Origin: Chthonomonadales bacterium
GTDB taxonomy: Bacteria; Armatimonadota; Chthonomonadetes; Chthonomonadales; CAJBBX01
NCBI GenBank assembly: GCA_013360745.1
Contig: JABWBA010000018.1
Span: 1 to 47,310, forward strand
Direction of reading: 5' to 3'
DNA: 47,310 nucleotides
Shown here: piece by piece, positions 24,407-32,334 of the stretch
Numbering within the stretch: the first letter of the stretch is position 1
Layout: each line of letters begins with the position of its first letter
Made by a program: the position numbers and the translations under genes
The notes under the pieces: model-generated
What the model saw: only the letters and a program-made list of their open reading frames with translations
Database searches by the model: none
Told to the model about the DNA's origin: nothing

Positions 24407-25632
24407 GCCGCCGACGCGACCCGATCCTGCATATTCCCAACGTCCAGGGCGGCCCGATATACGTCCAGTATCTTGGTCACCATCGCCTCCGGTGTATAGT
24501 GGTGCGCATTGCGCAGGCATGCGGCGCGCATCTCTCCGAGACGGCGTCGGTCGTCCAGAAGGGCGTCCATAGCCGCCGCCATCGCTTCCGCTGTTGGCTC
24601 GATCAGGATACCGTCCTCCCCATCGGTCACCGTCTCGCCGGCCCCACCGCCCCGTGCCACGATGCTGGGCGTCCCCGCCGCACGGGCCTCTGCCATCACC
24701 AACCCCTGGGTTTCGGTGGTGGATCCGAAGACGAAGATATCAGCGGCCGCGTAGACCGGGTTGAGTTCGGAGCGGGCCATGGGTCCGGCGAATATGATCC
24801 GGGAGGAAACGGACAGCTGCTCACCGTGTTGATGGATCGCTTCGCAATGCGGCCCGCCTCCCACCACGAGGAGACGGGCGTCCGGATGGCGGACACCGGC
24901 CACCGCAAAGGCGTCCAGGATCATCTCAATGTTTTTCTCCTGCGCAATGCGCCCAACATACAGGAGCAACGGCACGTCCGCGGGGATCTCCCATTGGGCA
25001 CGGGCCGCGATCCTCGCTTCTTGATTGATCTCCGTCGGATCGGGCAACGGTACGGCAGTCGGGATGATCGTAATCGGCGACTGGACGCCGTACTCGAGCA
25101 GCGAGATCCTGGCCACCTCCGAGGGAACGATGACCTGAGCGCAACGGTTATAGTAATCCGGTATCCACCATTTCAGCAAACCCTGGATCGCCGCCGGCGG
25201 CAGGAAAAAGACGTAATGCCCGTAGTGGTTGTACAGGGTGTGGTAGGTAGAGACGAGCGGCACATCGTTCATATGCGCCAGACGCGCGGCCAGCAATCCG
25301 ACAAAGAACGGGTTGTGGGAGTGGACGATGTCCGGCTGCAGCTGGCCGAACTCACGCCGAAGCCGCGGGAAGAACGGGTAGGAGATCGGATAGTCCTTGT
25401 TCAACCACGTTTGGATCGACGGAACGCGAAGGATGAACGGGGACTGGTCGCGGTGCGATTCGTAGTGCGGTGCGACCAGGATGACGCGATGCCCGAGGCT
25501 TCGGAGTTGATCGACGAGGGTATGGACTGAGGTGGTCACCCCGTTGCGCACCGGTTCATAGCATTCGGAGAACATCCCGACGCGCATGGCGCCGAGCTGC
25601 GCGCCGCCCTCCTTCATCCTCGGTCCGTCCAT
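24403..25632 (-). CDS. GT4 family glycosyltransferase (diacylglycerol-glucosyltransferase-like)
   Basis: A 409-residue GT-B glycosyltransferase. The N-terminal acceptor domain starts MRVGMFSECYEPVRNGVTTS, with HSHNPFFVGLLAA and STYHTLYNHYGHYV; the C-terminal donor domain has LLLYVGRIAQEKNIEMIL and the nucleotide-sugar motif STTETQGLVMAEARAAGTP with the E-x7-E pattern. This arrangement resembles enzymes that glucosylate diacylglycerol or phosphatidyl-inositol. With a DedA protein next to it, a role in membrane lipid or envelope glycan synthesis is likely. The start could be ATG 25632, 25617 or 25587 (MRVG); ribosome sites do not decide. Confidence 0.88.
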   Translation of the reverse strand: MDGPRMKEGGAQLGAMRVGMFSECYEPVRNGVTTSVHTLVDQLRSLGHRVILVAPHYESHRDQSPFILRVPSIQTWLNKDYPISYPFFPRLRREFGQLQPDIVHSHNPFFVGLLAARLAHMNDVPLVSTYHTLYNHYGHYVFFLPPAAIQGLLKWWIPDYYNRCAQVIVPSEVARISLLEYGVQSPITIIPTAVPLPDPTEINQEARIAARAQWEIPADVPLLLYVGRIAQEKNIEMILDAFAVAGVRHPDARLLVVGGGPHCEAIHQHGEQLSVSSRIIFAGPMARSELNPVYAAADIFVFGSTTETQGLVMAEARAAGTPSIVARGGGAGETVTDGEDGILIEPTAEAMAAAMDALLDDRRRLGEMRAACLRNAHHYTPEAMVTKILDVYRAALDVGNMQDRVASAA

Positions 25633-25653
25633 TGCCGCGTGCGATGGGCGAGC

Positions 25654-26655
25654 CTAACCACCGTCGCCCATCTCGTCTTCAGCCGGATACTGCGCCTCCA
25701 TGAAGGCGAGAACGTCCGATAGTTTGAAGCGCCGTTGGGAACCGGCGGTCCGCTGATGGCGGAGCTGGCCCCGGTTCGTATAGCGCCGTACCGTGGTCGG
25801 ACAGACATCGAGCAGCCTTGCCGTCTCCTCCAGGGAGAGTGTCGGGTCGAGGAGACGCTCGATCAACGCCAATCGACTCTCCTTGAACTGTCGCCTGTAG
25901 GAGCGCTGGACCTCATCGCCCGTTCCCATCGCGAGAAGGGTTCGGATATGGCGGGGCGCAAGCTGCCAGAACTCATCACCGGTCATCGGGGGGGCGAGTT
26001 CAGCGGGGGCGCCGGGCCGCGCCGATCGACCTCGACGCTTCCGGGTCATAGACGTGGTCGGCGCGACAGGGAGGGCTGCTCTGGCTGGCGTAGGCTCGGG
26101 GTCAGCTCCGATCGTTGGGGCCGTCCGATCCTCAGATGGGGCCGCCATCCCCAACACCGCTGGGGCCTCGTCCTCATCCTGCGCTGTCGCGTGAACTGCC
26201 GCGTTGGATGCGGCATCGCCTTCCCCGGACGACGGCGGAGCGGCCGAAGCCTCGGGCGGACGACTCATGGTCGAATGCGGCTCATCGGATCGAGCTGTTG
26301 TGACGGGCGCTGTCGGTGTCGTCGGCGCGGTCTGTGCAGAAGGATCGCTCCGCTCGGCCCGCAGGAACGGCAGGTAGTTTTCGAGCTGCGGCAGGTCCTC
26401 GCCCTCCGTACTCACATGGCGGGGGCGTTCGCGGATCGGATCAACGTTGGTGCGTTCGATCGTGATCGGTGGTGTATAGGGAGACGGACGAGCGGCCTCG
26501 TCGCCGACAACCGCAGACGGGAGTTCCGCGGCAGGCTCCGATTCCCTGCTCGATGCAGCCTCGACCTCATCCGCCTCCGCTTCTACCGGCTCGAGCGGAT
26601 TGGTGTCCAGGAACTGCTCTTCAAGCCACTTCCGCCAGTTCTCGATCGGCACCAC
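25654..26655 (-). CDS. MerR/excisionase-type helix-turn-helix protein with long disordered region
   Basis: A 333-residue protein. The C-terminal 60 residues form a winged-helix of the MerR/excisionase (HTH_17) type: SLEETARLLDVCPTTVRRYT, NRGQLRHQ, and QRRFKLSDVLAFMEAQYP. Before it lies a short helical segment (DEVQRSYRRQFKESRLALIERLL). The N-terminal 210 residues are acidic, Pro/Ala/Thr-rich and almost certainly disordered apart from the start (IENWRKWLEEQFLD). It probably binds DNA, but the target is unknown. Start is GTG at 26655. It is followed by the glycosyltransferase after 21 bases and preceded by queA by 53 bases, so all may be in one transcript. Confidence 0.75.
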   Translation of the reverse strand: MVPIENWRKWLEEQFLDTNPLEPVEAEADEVEAASSRESEPAAELPSAVVGDEAARPSPYTPPITIERTNVDPIRERPRHVSTEGEDLPQLENYLPFLRAERSDPSAQTAPTTPTAPVTTARSDEPHSTMSRPPEASAAPPSSGEGDAASNAAVHATAQDEDEAPAVLGMAAPSEDRTAPTIGADPEPTPARAALPVAPTTSMTRKRRGRSARPGAPAELAPPMTGDEFWQLAPRHIRTLLAMGTGDEVQRSYRRQFKESRLALIERLLDPTLSLEETARLLDVCPTTVRRYTNRGQLRHQRTAGSQRRFKLSDVLAFMEAQYPAEDEMGDGG

Positions 26656-26708
26656 TCGTCTCCTTCGTACCAGCGCCCGGCGGACAACGCCGCAGGCCGT
26701 ACCCCTCT

Positions 26709-27743
26709 CTAGAGGATCAACATTGCGTCACCGAAACTATAGAACCTCAGCCGCTCCGATACCGCCGCTGCGTACGCCTCCATGACTGGCTCCCGCCCTG
26801 CAAAGGCGCAGATCATCATCAGCAGGGTGGACCGGGGCAGATGGAAGTTCGTCAATATGGCATCGACAACGCGAAACCGATAGCCGGGCCGGATATACAG
26901 ATGCGTCCTGCCCGCCGCGGCGACAATGCGCCCACTCTCATCCGCGGCGCTTTCCAGAGCCCGGACCGCGGTCGTTCCCACTGCGATCACCCTGCCGCTT
27001 CGACGCTGAATCGCATCGGCAGCGACCGCATCTACACTGTACCACTCTCCATGCATCGGATGTTCGCCCGGATCCTCTGTTCGGACCGGACGAAATGTAT
27101 CGACCCCGACATGCAGCGTAATCGGAGCCACGGTACAGCCGAGATTCCGCGCACGCTCCAGCATTTCCTCTGTGAAGTGGAGGCCCGCGGTCGGAGCGGC
27201 AGCGGATCCGCCCGGCATCGCCGGATCGGAGCGATGATAAACCGTCTGGTACCGATCCTCATCCTCGAGTCGTTCATGGATATATGGCGGCAGCGGCGCC
27301 GCTCCGCCGAACGCCAACCGGTCTCTCTCGTCTGTCGTCTCAAACTCCAGCACGCGGCCGCCATCCGGTGTCACAGCCGCGACTCGGGCGCTGGCATTCG
27401 CCTCCCCTGTGCCTTCGAGATGAATGGTCCCGCCGGGAGGGAATCTCCGCCCGGGATACACCAGCGCGGTCCAGCACCGGTCGTCGAGCGGCTGGAGCAG
27501 CAGGGCTTCACCCTTGCGCCCTGCGGCGTCCGAGCTCCGATATCGCCTCGCCGTCACGCGCGTATCGTTGACAACGAGGACATCACCCGGTCGCAGGTGA
27601 TCCAACAGCTCCGAAAACGGGCCGATTTGCATCCTCCCGTCGCTCCGGTTCAGGGTTAGCAGTCGTGATTCCCCTCGCGCGAGAGGCGTCTGGGCGATGA
27701 GATCCTCGGGGAGATAGTAATCGTAGTCCGATGTGCGATCCAC
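26709..27743 (-). CDS. queA: S-adenosylmethionine:tRNA ribosyltransferase-isomerase
   Basis: Transfers and rearranges the ribosyl part of S-adenosylmethionine onto 7-aminomethyl-7-deazaguanine in tRNA, forming epoxyqueuosine. The 344-residue protein starts in the family style (YDYYLPEDLIAQTPLARGESRLL) and has VVNDTRVTARR, YPGRRFPPGG-like, PPYIHE, YQTVYHR, GGSAAAPTAGLHFTEE, HVGVDTFRPV, GTTAVRALE and FHLPRSTLLMMICAFAG. Start is GTG. No tgt gene is visible nearby. It is divergent from nnr across a 140-base gap. Confidence 0.96.
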   Translation of the reverse strand: MDRTSDYDYYLPEDLIAQTPLARGESRLLTLNRSDGRMQIGPFSELLDHLRPGDVLVVNDTRVTARRYRSSDAAGRKGEALLLQPLDDRCWTALVYPGRRFPPGGTIHLEGTGEANASARVAAVTPDGGRVLEFETTDERDRLAFGGAAPLPPYIHERLEDEDRYQTVYHRSDPAMPGGSAAAPTAGLHFTEEMLERARNLGCTVAPITLHVGVDTFRPVRTEDPGEHPMHGEWYSVDAVAADAIQRRSGRVIAVGTTAVRALESAADESGRIVAAAGRTHLYIRPGYRFRVVDAILTNFHLPRSTLLMMICAFAGREPVMEAYAAAVSERLRFYSFGDAMLIL

Positions 27744-27847
27744 GGTCTATTGTGACGTTTGGCCCGGCGGTCGGTCAATCGACGGAGCTTCGGACGGAAA
27801 CCAGATCGGTACGCTCGGGGTTAGTAGGAGCGTGACGTTCAGGGACG

Positions 27848-27875
27848 TTCACACGCTCGATATCCGTAGCATAAT
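27848..27875 (+). promoter_or_regulatory. sigma-70 promoter of nnr, giving a probable leaderless mRNA
   Basis: TTCACA (27848-27853) and CATAAT (27870-27875) are 16 bases apart. The nnr ATG is at 27884, so transcription would start at or within a few bases of the ATG. No Shine-Dalgarno is present between the -10 box and the ATG, which fits a leaderless transcript. This promoter may serve the whole plus-strand block to 38646. Confidence 0.6.
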
Positions 27876-27883
27876 ACGACACG

Positions 27884-29404
27884 ATGGAACTGGTAACCTC
27901 GGAGGAAATGCGCGACCTCGACCGTCGCGCGAACGATGAACTGGGCATGCCCGGCCTGCTCCTGATGGAGAACGCCGGGTCTGCGGTGGCGCGTGTCGGT
28001 ATCCGCCTCGCCACACAGATGGGACGGAACCGACTGCATGCAGTCTGCGGCGCCGGCAACAACGGCGGCGACGGCATGGCTGCCGTGCGCCACCTCCTTG
28101 CCGCCGGGTTCACAGTCACCTATGAACTGTGCGGCGATCCGTCCCGGGTGCGGGGCGACGCCGCCGTTCAGCTGCGCCTCCTGCAGGCCCTCGGAGTCAC
28201 GCCGACCGCGGAGATGCCGCGCGGCGACGCCGTCCTCATCGATGCGATTCTCGGTACCGGCGCTGCCGGACCGATCCGCCCGAACGTCGGTCGAACCATA
28301 GACGCGATCAACGACTCCCGCTGCCCCGTGGTCTCTGTGGACCTGCCGTCCGGGGTGGACGCGAACACCGGCGCCACAGCAGGCCCGGCCGTGCGAGCCG
28401 ACGAGACGGTTACGCTGGGCCTCGCCAAACCGGGCCTGTTCCTCCATCCTGGGGCGGCGCTCGTCGGACGGCTGATCGTCGACCCGATCGGTCTGGACTG
28501 GAGCGCGCTTTCCCGGTCCGATACCCTCCGTTGTTACACGACGGAGCACGCACAAACACACCTGACGCCTCGACGCTCCAACGCCCATAAGGGCGACTTC
28601 GGCCACGTTCTTGTCCTTGGAGGCTCGGCGGGGATGTCCGGCGCAGCGGCGTTGACGGGGCGGGCGGCGATAGGCTCAGGCGCCGGACTGGTCACGGTCG
28701 GCGTGCCGCTCGGGGTCCAGTCGGTCGTGGCGGGCCATGATCCCGATTACATGACCGTCGGCCTGCCGGAGATGGACGGCTGTCTTTCCGAGGCCGCAGC
28801 GGAAGCGATACGCCCATGGCTCGAACGCGCTACGGTGGTGTGCCTCGGCCCGGGCCTCGGTTCTGGCGGAAGCGCACACGCCTTCGTCCGGCGGTTCGTC
28901 GCCGAATGCCCGCTCCCGATCGTCCTCGACGCCGACGGACTGAACGCCATCGCCGGCAGACCGTCGCTCACCCGGGGGCGCGACGCCGCGACGGTCTTCA
29001 CCCCCCATCCGGGCGAGTGCGGCCGCATGCTCGGCGTCGACACAGCCCTCATCCAGGCCGATCGGATCGGCGCCGCCCGTCGTCTTGCCTCCGAGTACGG
29101 CGGCGTGGGTCTCCTCAAAGGCGCCGGGACCGTGGTGGCCAACGGACTTGTCGAGCCGGAGCATGCGACGATCATCACGACCGGAAACCCGGGCATGGCC
29201 ACGGGCGGGAGCGGCGATGTCTTGACGGGCGTGGTGGGCAGTTTGATGGCGCAGGGTCTTGCCCCCTATGACGCGGCCTGTCTCGGGGCCCATATTCATG
29301 GGCGCGCCGGTGATCTCGCTCGCGAAGCGCTCGGCTGCCACGGCGTGTCCGCCTCCGCGATCTGCGACCGGCTGCCCGGAGCGATGAAGGAGCTATCGCG
29401 ATGA
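27884..29404 (+). CDS. nnr: bifunctional NAD(P)H-hydrate epimerase / ADP-dependent hydrate dehydratase
   Basis: A 506-residue repair enzyme that converts damaged NADHX/NADPHX back to active cofactor. The N-terminal YjeF-N epimerase (about 1-210) has PGLLLMENAGSAVA, GAGNNGGDGMAAVRHL and VDLPSGVDANTG. The C-terminal ribokinase-like dehydratase (about 220-500) has HKGDFGHVLVLGGSAGMSGA, VVCLGPGLG, VLDADGLNAI, TPHPGECGRML, LLKGAGTVVA and the catalytic GGSGDVLTG (Asp). Both halves look complete. Start ATG 27884 is supported by the -10 box just upstream. Its stop overlaps the start of an FHA gene (ATGA), an unexpected pairing. Confidence 0.96.
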   Translation: MELVTSEEMRDLDRRANDELGMPGLLLMENAGSAVARVGIRLATQMGRNRLHAVCGAGNNGGDGMAAVRHLLAAGFTVTYELCGDPSRVRGDAAVQLRLLQALGVTPTAEMPRGDAVLIDAILGTGAAGPIRPNVGRTIDAINDSRCPVVSVDLPSGVDANTGATAGPAVRADETVTLGLAKPGLFLHPGAALVGRLIVDPIGLDWSALSRSDTLRCYTTEHAQTHLTPRRSNAHKGDFGHVLVLGGSAGMSGAAALTGRAAIGSGAGLVTVGVPLGVQSVVAGHDPDYMTVGLPEMDGCLSEAAAEAIRPWLERATVVCLGPGLGSGGSAHAFVRRFVAECPLPIVLDADGLNAIAGRPSLTRGRDAATVFTPHPGECGRMLGVDTALIQADRIGAARRLASEYGGVGLLKGAGTVVANGLVEPEHATIITTGNPGMATGGSGDVLTGVVGSLMAQGLAPYDAACLGAHIHGRAGDLAREALGCHGVSASAICDRLPGAMKELSR

Positions 29405-30768
29405 TTGGATCCTATGGCCGTCGCATTCGAAGCGGGGCACGGTTCCCCGCAGCGCTCGGCGGTCTGTCGGCGTTGGCCTGCGCCATTCTTGCGGTGCAAT
29501 CCCCTGCGCAGACCGGCTCCGCCCATACCTCCAGACTGACCGTCTCTGTCCCCCGACAGGGAGAGTACATGGTCCGGCTGCTGCCCGGTAAAGGCGCCAA
29601 GGACCCGCACCAGCTGCCGAGCGAGTTCCGGGAAGCTGTGACCCAGGTCGACTACGAGCTAGATCAGCTGGGTGAGGGGCCCCGAATCGCCATCGATAAC
29701 ATGAGCACCGGTGAGACCGCCATCCGGCCGCTCACCGGCGAGCGTGCCCCGAAGAAAGGCGTTCTCGATCTCAAGGAGATCGATTTCGACCATCTGCGCG
29801 AGCTTCAAGTGCGTGTCACCTATAAGGACAAGCCGGTTACCGTGGCCCGAGTGGAGCTGCGGCCCCGGGATGCCGCGCCCCGCGTCGGCGTCCTTGACCC
29901 GACGATGAAGGGAATCCTGTCCTTCAGCGATGTTCCGTTGGGCCGCTTGCGGCTGTCCGTCATCTACGGCAACAAATACACGCAGACCCAGGATGTCGAG
30001 CTAGCCAGCGCTCGGAAGCCGGGGCCGGTCGTTCTCGACGTTGCGGTCGCAAATAGGACCTCAACGGTGGATCAGGTATCGCCGTCGCCCGAACAAACGC
30101 CCGCGAAGCCCGAGCCGGCTGCGGCGGCGCCGGCAACTCCGGGCGCACCGGCACCCAGAGCGGGTTCCGGAGGGCTAACCGGCCTCCTCGGCACGGTACT
30201 GGGCCTCATCCTCGGCGCGGGCGCCATCTGGCTGCTCTATCGATGGTCGACCTCCGGTGGCATGGCGGCGACCCTGCAGAAGGCGGGCATCGAGGTGAGC
30301 GGCCCTCCGGCGGAAACGCCTGCGCCAACGCCGTGGACGCCCAACGCCCCGCCGCCGCCCGTGGTAGCGGATACCAGCCGGTGCCAGTTCTGCGGTGAAC
30401 CAAGGAACGCTGCCGGCGAGTGCGCCTGCTCGACCACGGCCTCGACAACCGCAGGCGCCGCGGCCGGAGCAGCCGGAGCGTCACCACGGCTCATCGGCAA
30501 TGGCGGGGTCTATTCGGGCTCGATCTTTGCTGTCGGCGGCGCCGTTACGATCGGCAGGGACGCTTCTTGCGGGATCGCCCTGCCACAGGATAACTCGATC
30601 AGCAGAACGCACGCGGCGCTGAGGCAAGACGCGAACGGCTTTGTGATCGAGGATCGGGGCTCGTCCAACGGGGTATTCGTCAACGGCGTCCGGATCACCG
30701 CAGAGCGCCCGCTCCGCTCCGGCGACGAGATCCAGATCGGCAACTCCCGCTTTCGGTTCGAGGCCTAG
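29401..30768 (+). CDS. membrane-anchored FHA domain protein with zinc-binding knuckle
   Basis: A 455-residue protein. Residues 1-37 are a signal peptide or anchor; about 45-215 form an extracytoplasmic domain of beta-rich, carboxypeptidase-regulatory-like strands; a Pro/Ala linker leads to one transmembrane helix (about 259-280, GLLGTVLGLILGAGAIWLLY). The cytoplasmic part has a four-Cys knuckle (Cys328, Cys331, Cys341, Cys343; CQFCGEP and GECAC) and a C-terminal FHA domain (375-455) with canonical IGRD, SRTHA and SSNGVFVNG, so phosphothreonine binding is expected. Overlaps nnr by four bases and is followed by a related FHA gene after six bases. It could carry a signal across the membrane; the ligand is unknown. 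Confidence 0.83.
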   Translation: MIGSYGRRIRSGARFPAALGGLSALACAILAVQSPAQTGSAHTSRLTVSVPRQGEYMVRLLPGKGAKDPHQLPSEFREAVTQVDYELDQLGEGPRIAIDNMSTGETAIRPLTGERAPKKGVLDLKEIDFDHLRELQVRVTYKDKPVTVARVELRPRDAAPRVGVLDPTMKGILSFSDVPLGRLRLSVIYGNKYTQTQDVELASARKPGPVVLDVAVANRTSTVDQVSPSPEQTPAKPEPAAAAPATPGAPAPRAGSGGLTGLLGTVLGLILGAGAIWLLYRWSTSGGMAATLQKAGIEVSGPPAETPAPTPWTPNAPPPPVVADTSRCQFCGEPRNAAGECACSTTASTTAGAAAGAAGASPRLIGNGGVYSGSIFAVGGAVTIGRDASCGIALPQDNSISRTHAALRQDANGFVIEDRGSSNGVFVNGVRITAERPLRSGDEIQIGNSRFRFEA

Positions 30769-30774
30769 ATTCCC

Positions 30775-32316
30775 ATGCGCTCGCGCATCGTGGTCGGCAC
30801 GCTATTCGGCGCAGCGGCGGGCTTTATCGGCTTTCTGCTGCAGGAGGCGCTGGTCCCCCACGACGCGGTTCTCTCTCCGCCCATCGGCGAAATGCTGAAG
30901 CTGGGTCTGCTGGTCGGGTTGATGCTGGGAGTCGGGATCGGCGCCATCGAGGGCGCCGTCCTCGGGAGCGCCCCGGTCCTCCTGCGGGGCTGTCTCACCG
31001 GCGCAGCGATCGGAGCCGTTGGCGGGGTCATGGGGATCTATCTCGGCGGCGCCGTCTACTCCGCTGCGTTGTTCGGTAAGGATCCCTACAACCTGGCTCA
31101 AAGCGGTCAGCTTCTCGATTTCGCGCATTCGGTACTCGCCAGGGCTCTGGGATGGACGTTACTGGGCGCTCTGCCCGGCCTCGCTGTGGGCGCGGGCACG
31201 CTCTCCCAACGTCGTGCGCTGCACGGCCTCATCGGAGGGATGCTGGGCGGCTTCATCGGCGGCTTTTCCTTCGACCTCGTCGCCACACTGTTCGCCAGCC
31301 CGCTCCAGGGCGCGATGTCTGCGGCCTCGGGCGGCCCCCAGATCATCGAGATCGGAGGGCCGAGCAGGGCGGTGGGATTCACCGCCATCGGAGCGCTCAC
31401 CGGTTTCTTCATCGGGCTCGTCGAGGAACTGCTCAAGCAGGCGTGGGTTCGCGTGCTGGTAGGCCGCAACGAGGGCAAGGACTACATCATCTCCAAACCG
31501 ATGACGATTCTGGGGCGTGATGAACGGGCCGACGTGCCCATCTTCACCGATCCCGCGCTGGCGCCGCAGCATGCCGCGATCCGACGGGACGGCAATCGAC
31601 ACACCCTGCTGGACGGCGGGTCGCCCATCGGCGTCGTTCTCAACGGACAGAGGATCTCCGAGGCGCAGTTGAAGGATGGCGACCTCATACAGCTGGGTCA
31701 GGTGAGCATCCTGTTTCGCGAGAAAGCGACGGCGGCACGGGTCGCCCCTCCCAACCGAGATCGGGCCCGCAGCCGCCCGGTCGGAGCGGGTATCCCGACT
31801 AGCGGACGGATCTGCGAGTTCTGCGGAACGCCGAAGGACGCTTCGGGCCATTGCAGCTGCACCATCCCGCCGGCCGGGCCTATCGAAGCCGGCGGGCATG
31901 CCGAAGCGGAGTCTGCTGGAAGCGGTTGGCGCCCTGCAGCCGCCCATCATCCGCTGTCCCATGGGCTTCGACAGACTCAGCCGCCAGGACAGACCAGCGG
32001 ACGCATGGATACGGTCGTCAGCATCGGCGCCCAGCGCCGCCTGTCGGCCATCGACGGCCCCTGCGCAGGTCAGACTTTCGGGCTCATTGAGCCGATCGTC
32101 AGCATCGGTCGCGAATCGGGTCGCCAGATTCGGCTTGAGGGCGATTCCGGAGTGTCGCGTCGACACGCCCGGGTCGAGCTCCGCGGGGCCACGCACGTGA
32201 TCGTCGATGAGGGGTCGGCCAACGGCACCTATGTGAACGGTGTACGGATCACAGAACAGACACTCGAACAGGGTGATATCATACAAATCGGCTCTGGTTC
32301 ATACCGATACGAGTAG
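30775..32316 (+). CDS. multipass membrane protein with two FHA domains and zinc-binding knuckle
   Basis: A 513-residue protein. Residues 1-222 are hydrophobic and glycine-rich, with about six membrane segments having GxxxG spacing (GLLVGLMLGVGIGAIEGAVLG, GLIGGMLGGFIGGF). The first FHA domain (about 240-315) has ILGRDE but APQHA where SRxHA is expected, so it has probably lost phosphothreonine binding. Next come a four-Cys knuckle (Cys347, Cys350, Cys360, Cys362; CEFCGTP and GHCSC), the same as in the preceding protein, a variable linker (363-415), and a second, canonical FHA domain (435-513: SIGRES, SRRHA, SANGTYVNG). The linker is partly encoded by an inverted pair of short DNA repeats. Second gene of the FHA/VWA/PP2C set. 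Confidence 0.83.
   Translation: MRSRIVVGTLFGAAAGFIGFLLQEALVPHDAVLSPPIGEMLKLGLLVGLMLGVGIGAIEGAVLGSAPVLLRGCLTGAAIGAVGGVMGIYLGGAVYSAALFGKDPYNLAQSGQLLDFAHSVLARALGWTLLGALPGLAVGAGTLSQRRALHGLIGGMLGGFIGGFSFDLVATLFASPLQGAMSAASGGPQIIEIGGPSRAVGFTAIGALTGFFIGLVEELLKQAWVRVLVGRNEGKDYIISKPMTILGRDERADVPIFTDPALAPQHAAIRRDGNRHTLLDGGSPIGVVLNGQRISEAQLKDGDLIQLGQVSILFREKATAARVAPPNRDRARSRPVGAGIPTSGRICEFCGTPKDASGHCSCTIPPAGPIEAGGHAEAESAGSGWRPAAAHHPLSHGLRQTQPPGQTSGRMDTVVSIGAQRRLSAIDGPCAGQTFGLIEPIVSIGRESGRQIRLEGDSGVSRRHARVELRGATHVIVDEGSANGTYVNGVRITEQTLEQGDIIQIGSGSYRYE
31876..31981. repeat. short repeat GCTTCGACAGACTCAGC with an inverted half-copy, inside an FHA gene
   Basis: GCTTCGACAGACTCAGC at 31965-31981 matches the copies at 34658 and 35760. 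An inverted partner, GGGCCTATCGAAGCC at 31876-31890, lies about 75 bases upstream; its reverse complement GGCTTCGATAGGCCC resembles the direct copy. The pair bounds the non-conserved linker of the FHA protein, which suggests that the stretch was inserted. Confidence 0.55.
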
Positions 32317-32334
32317 ACAGCGAGGTAGCACACC

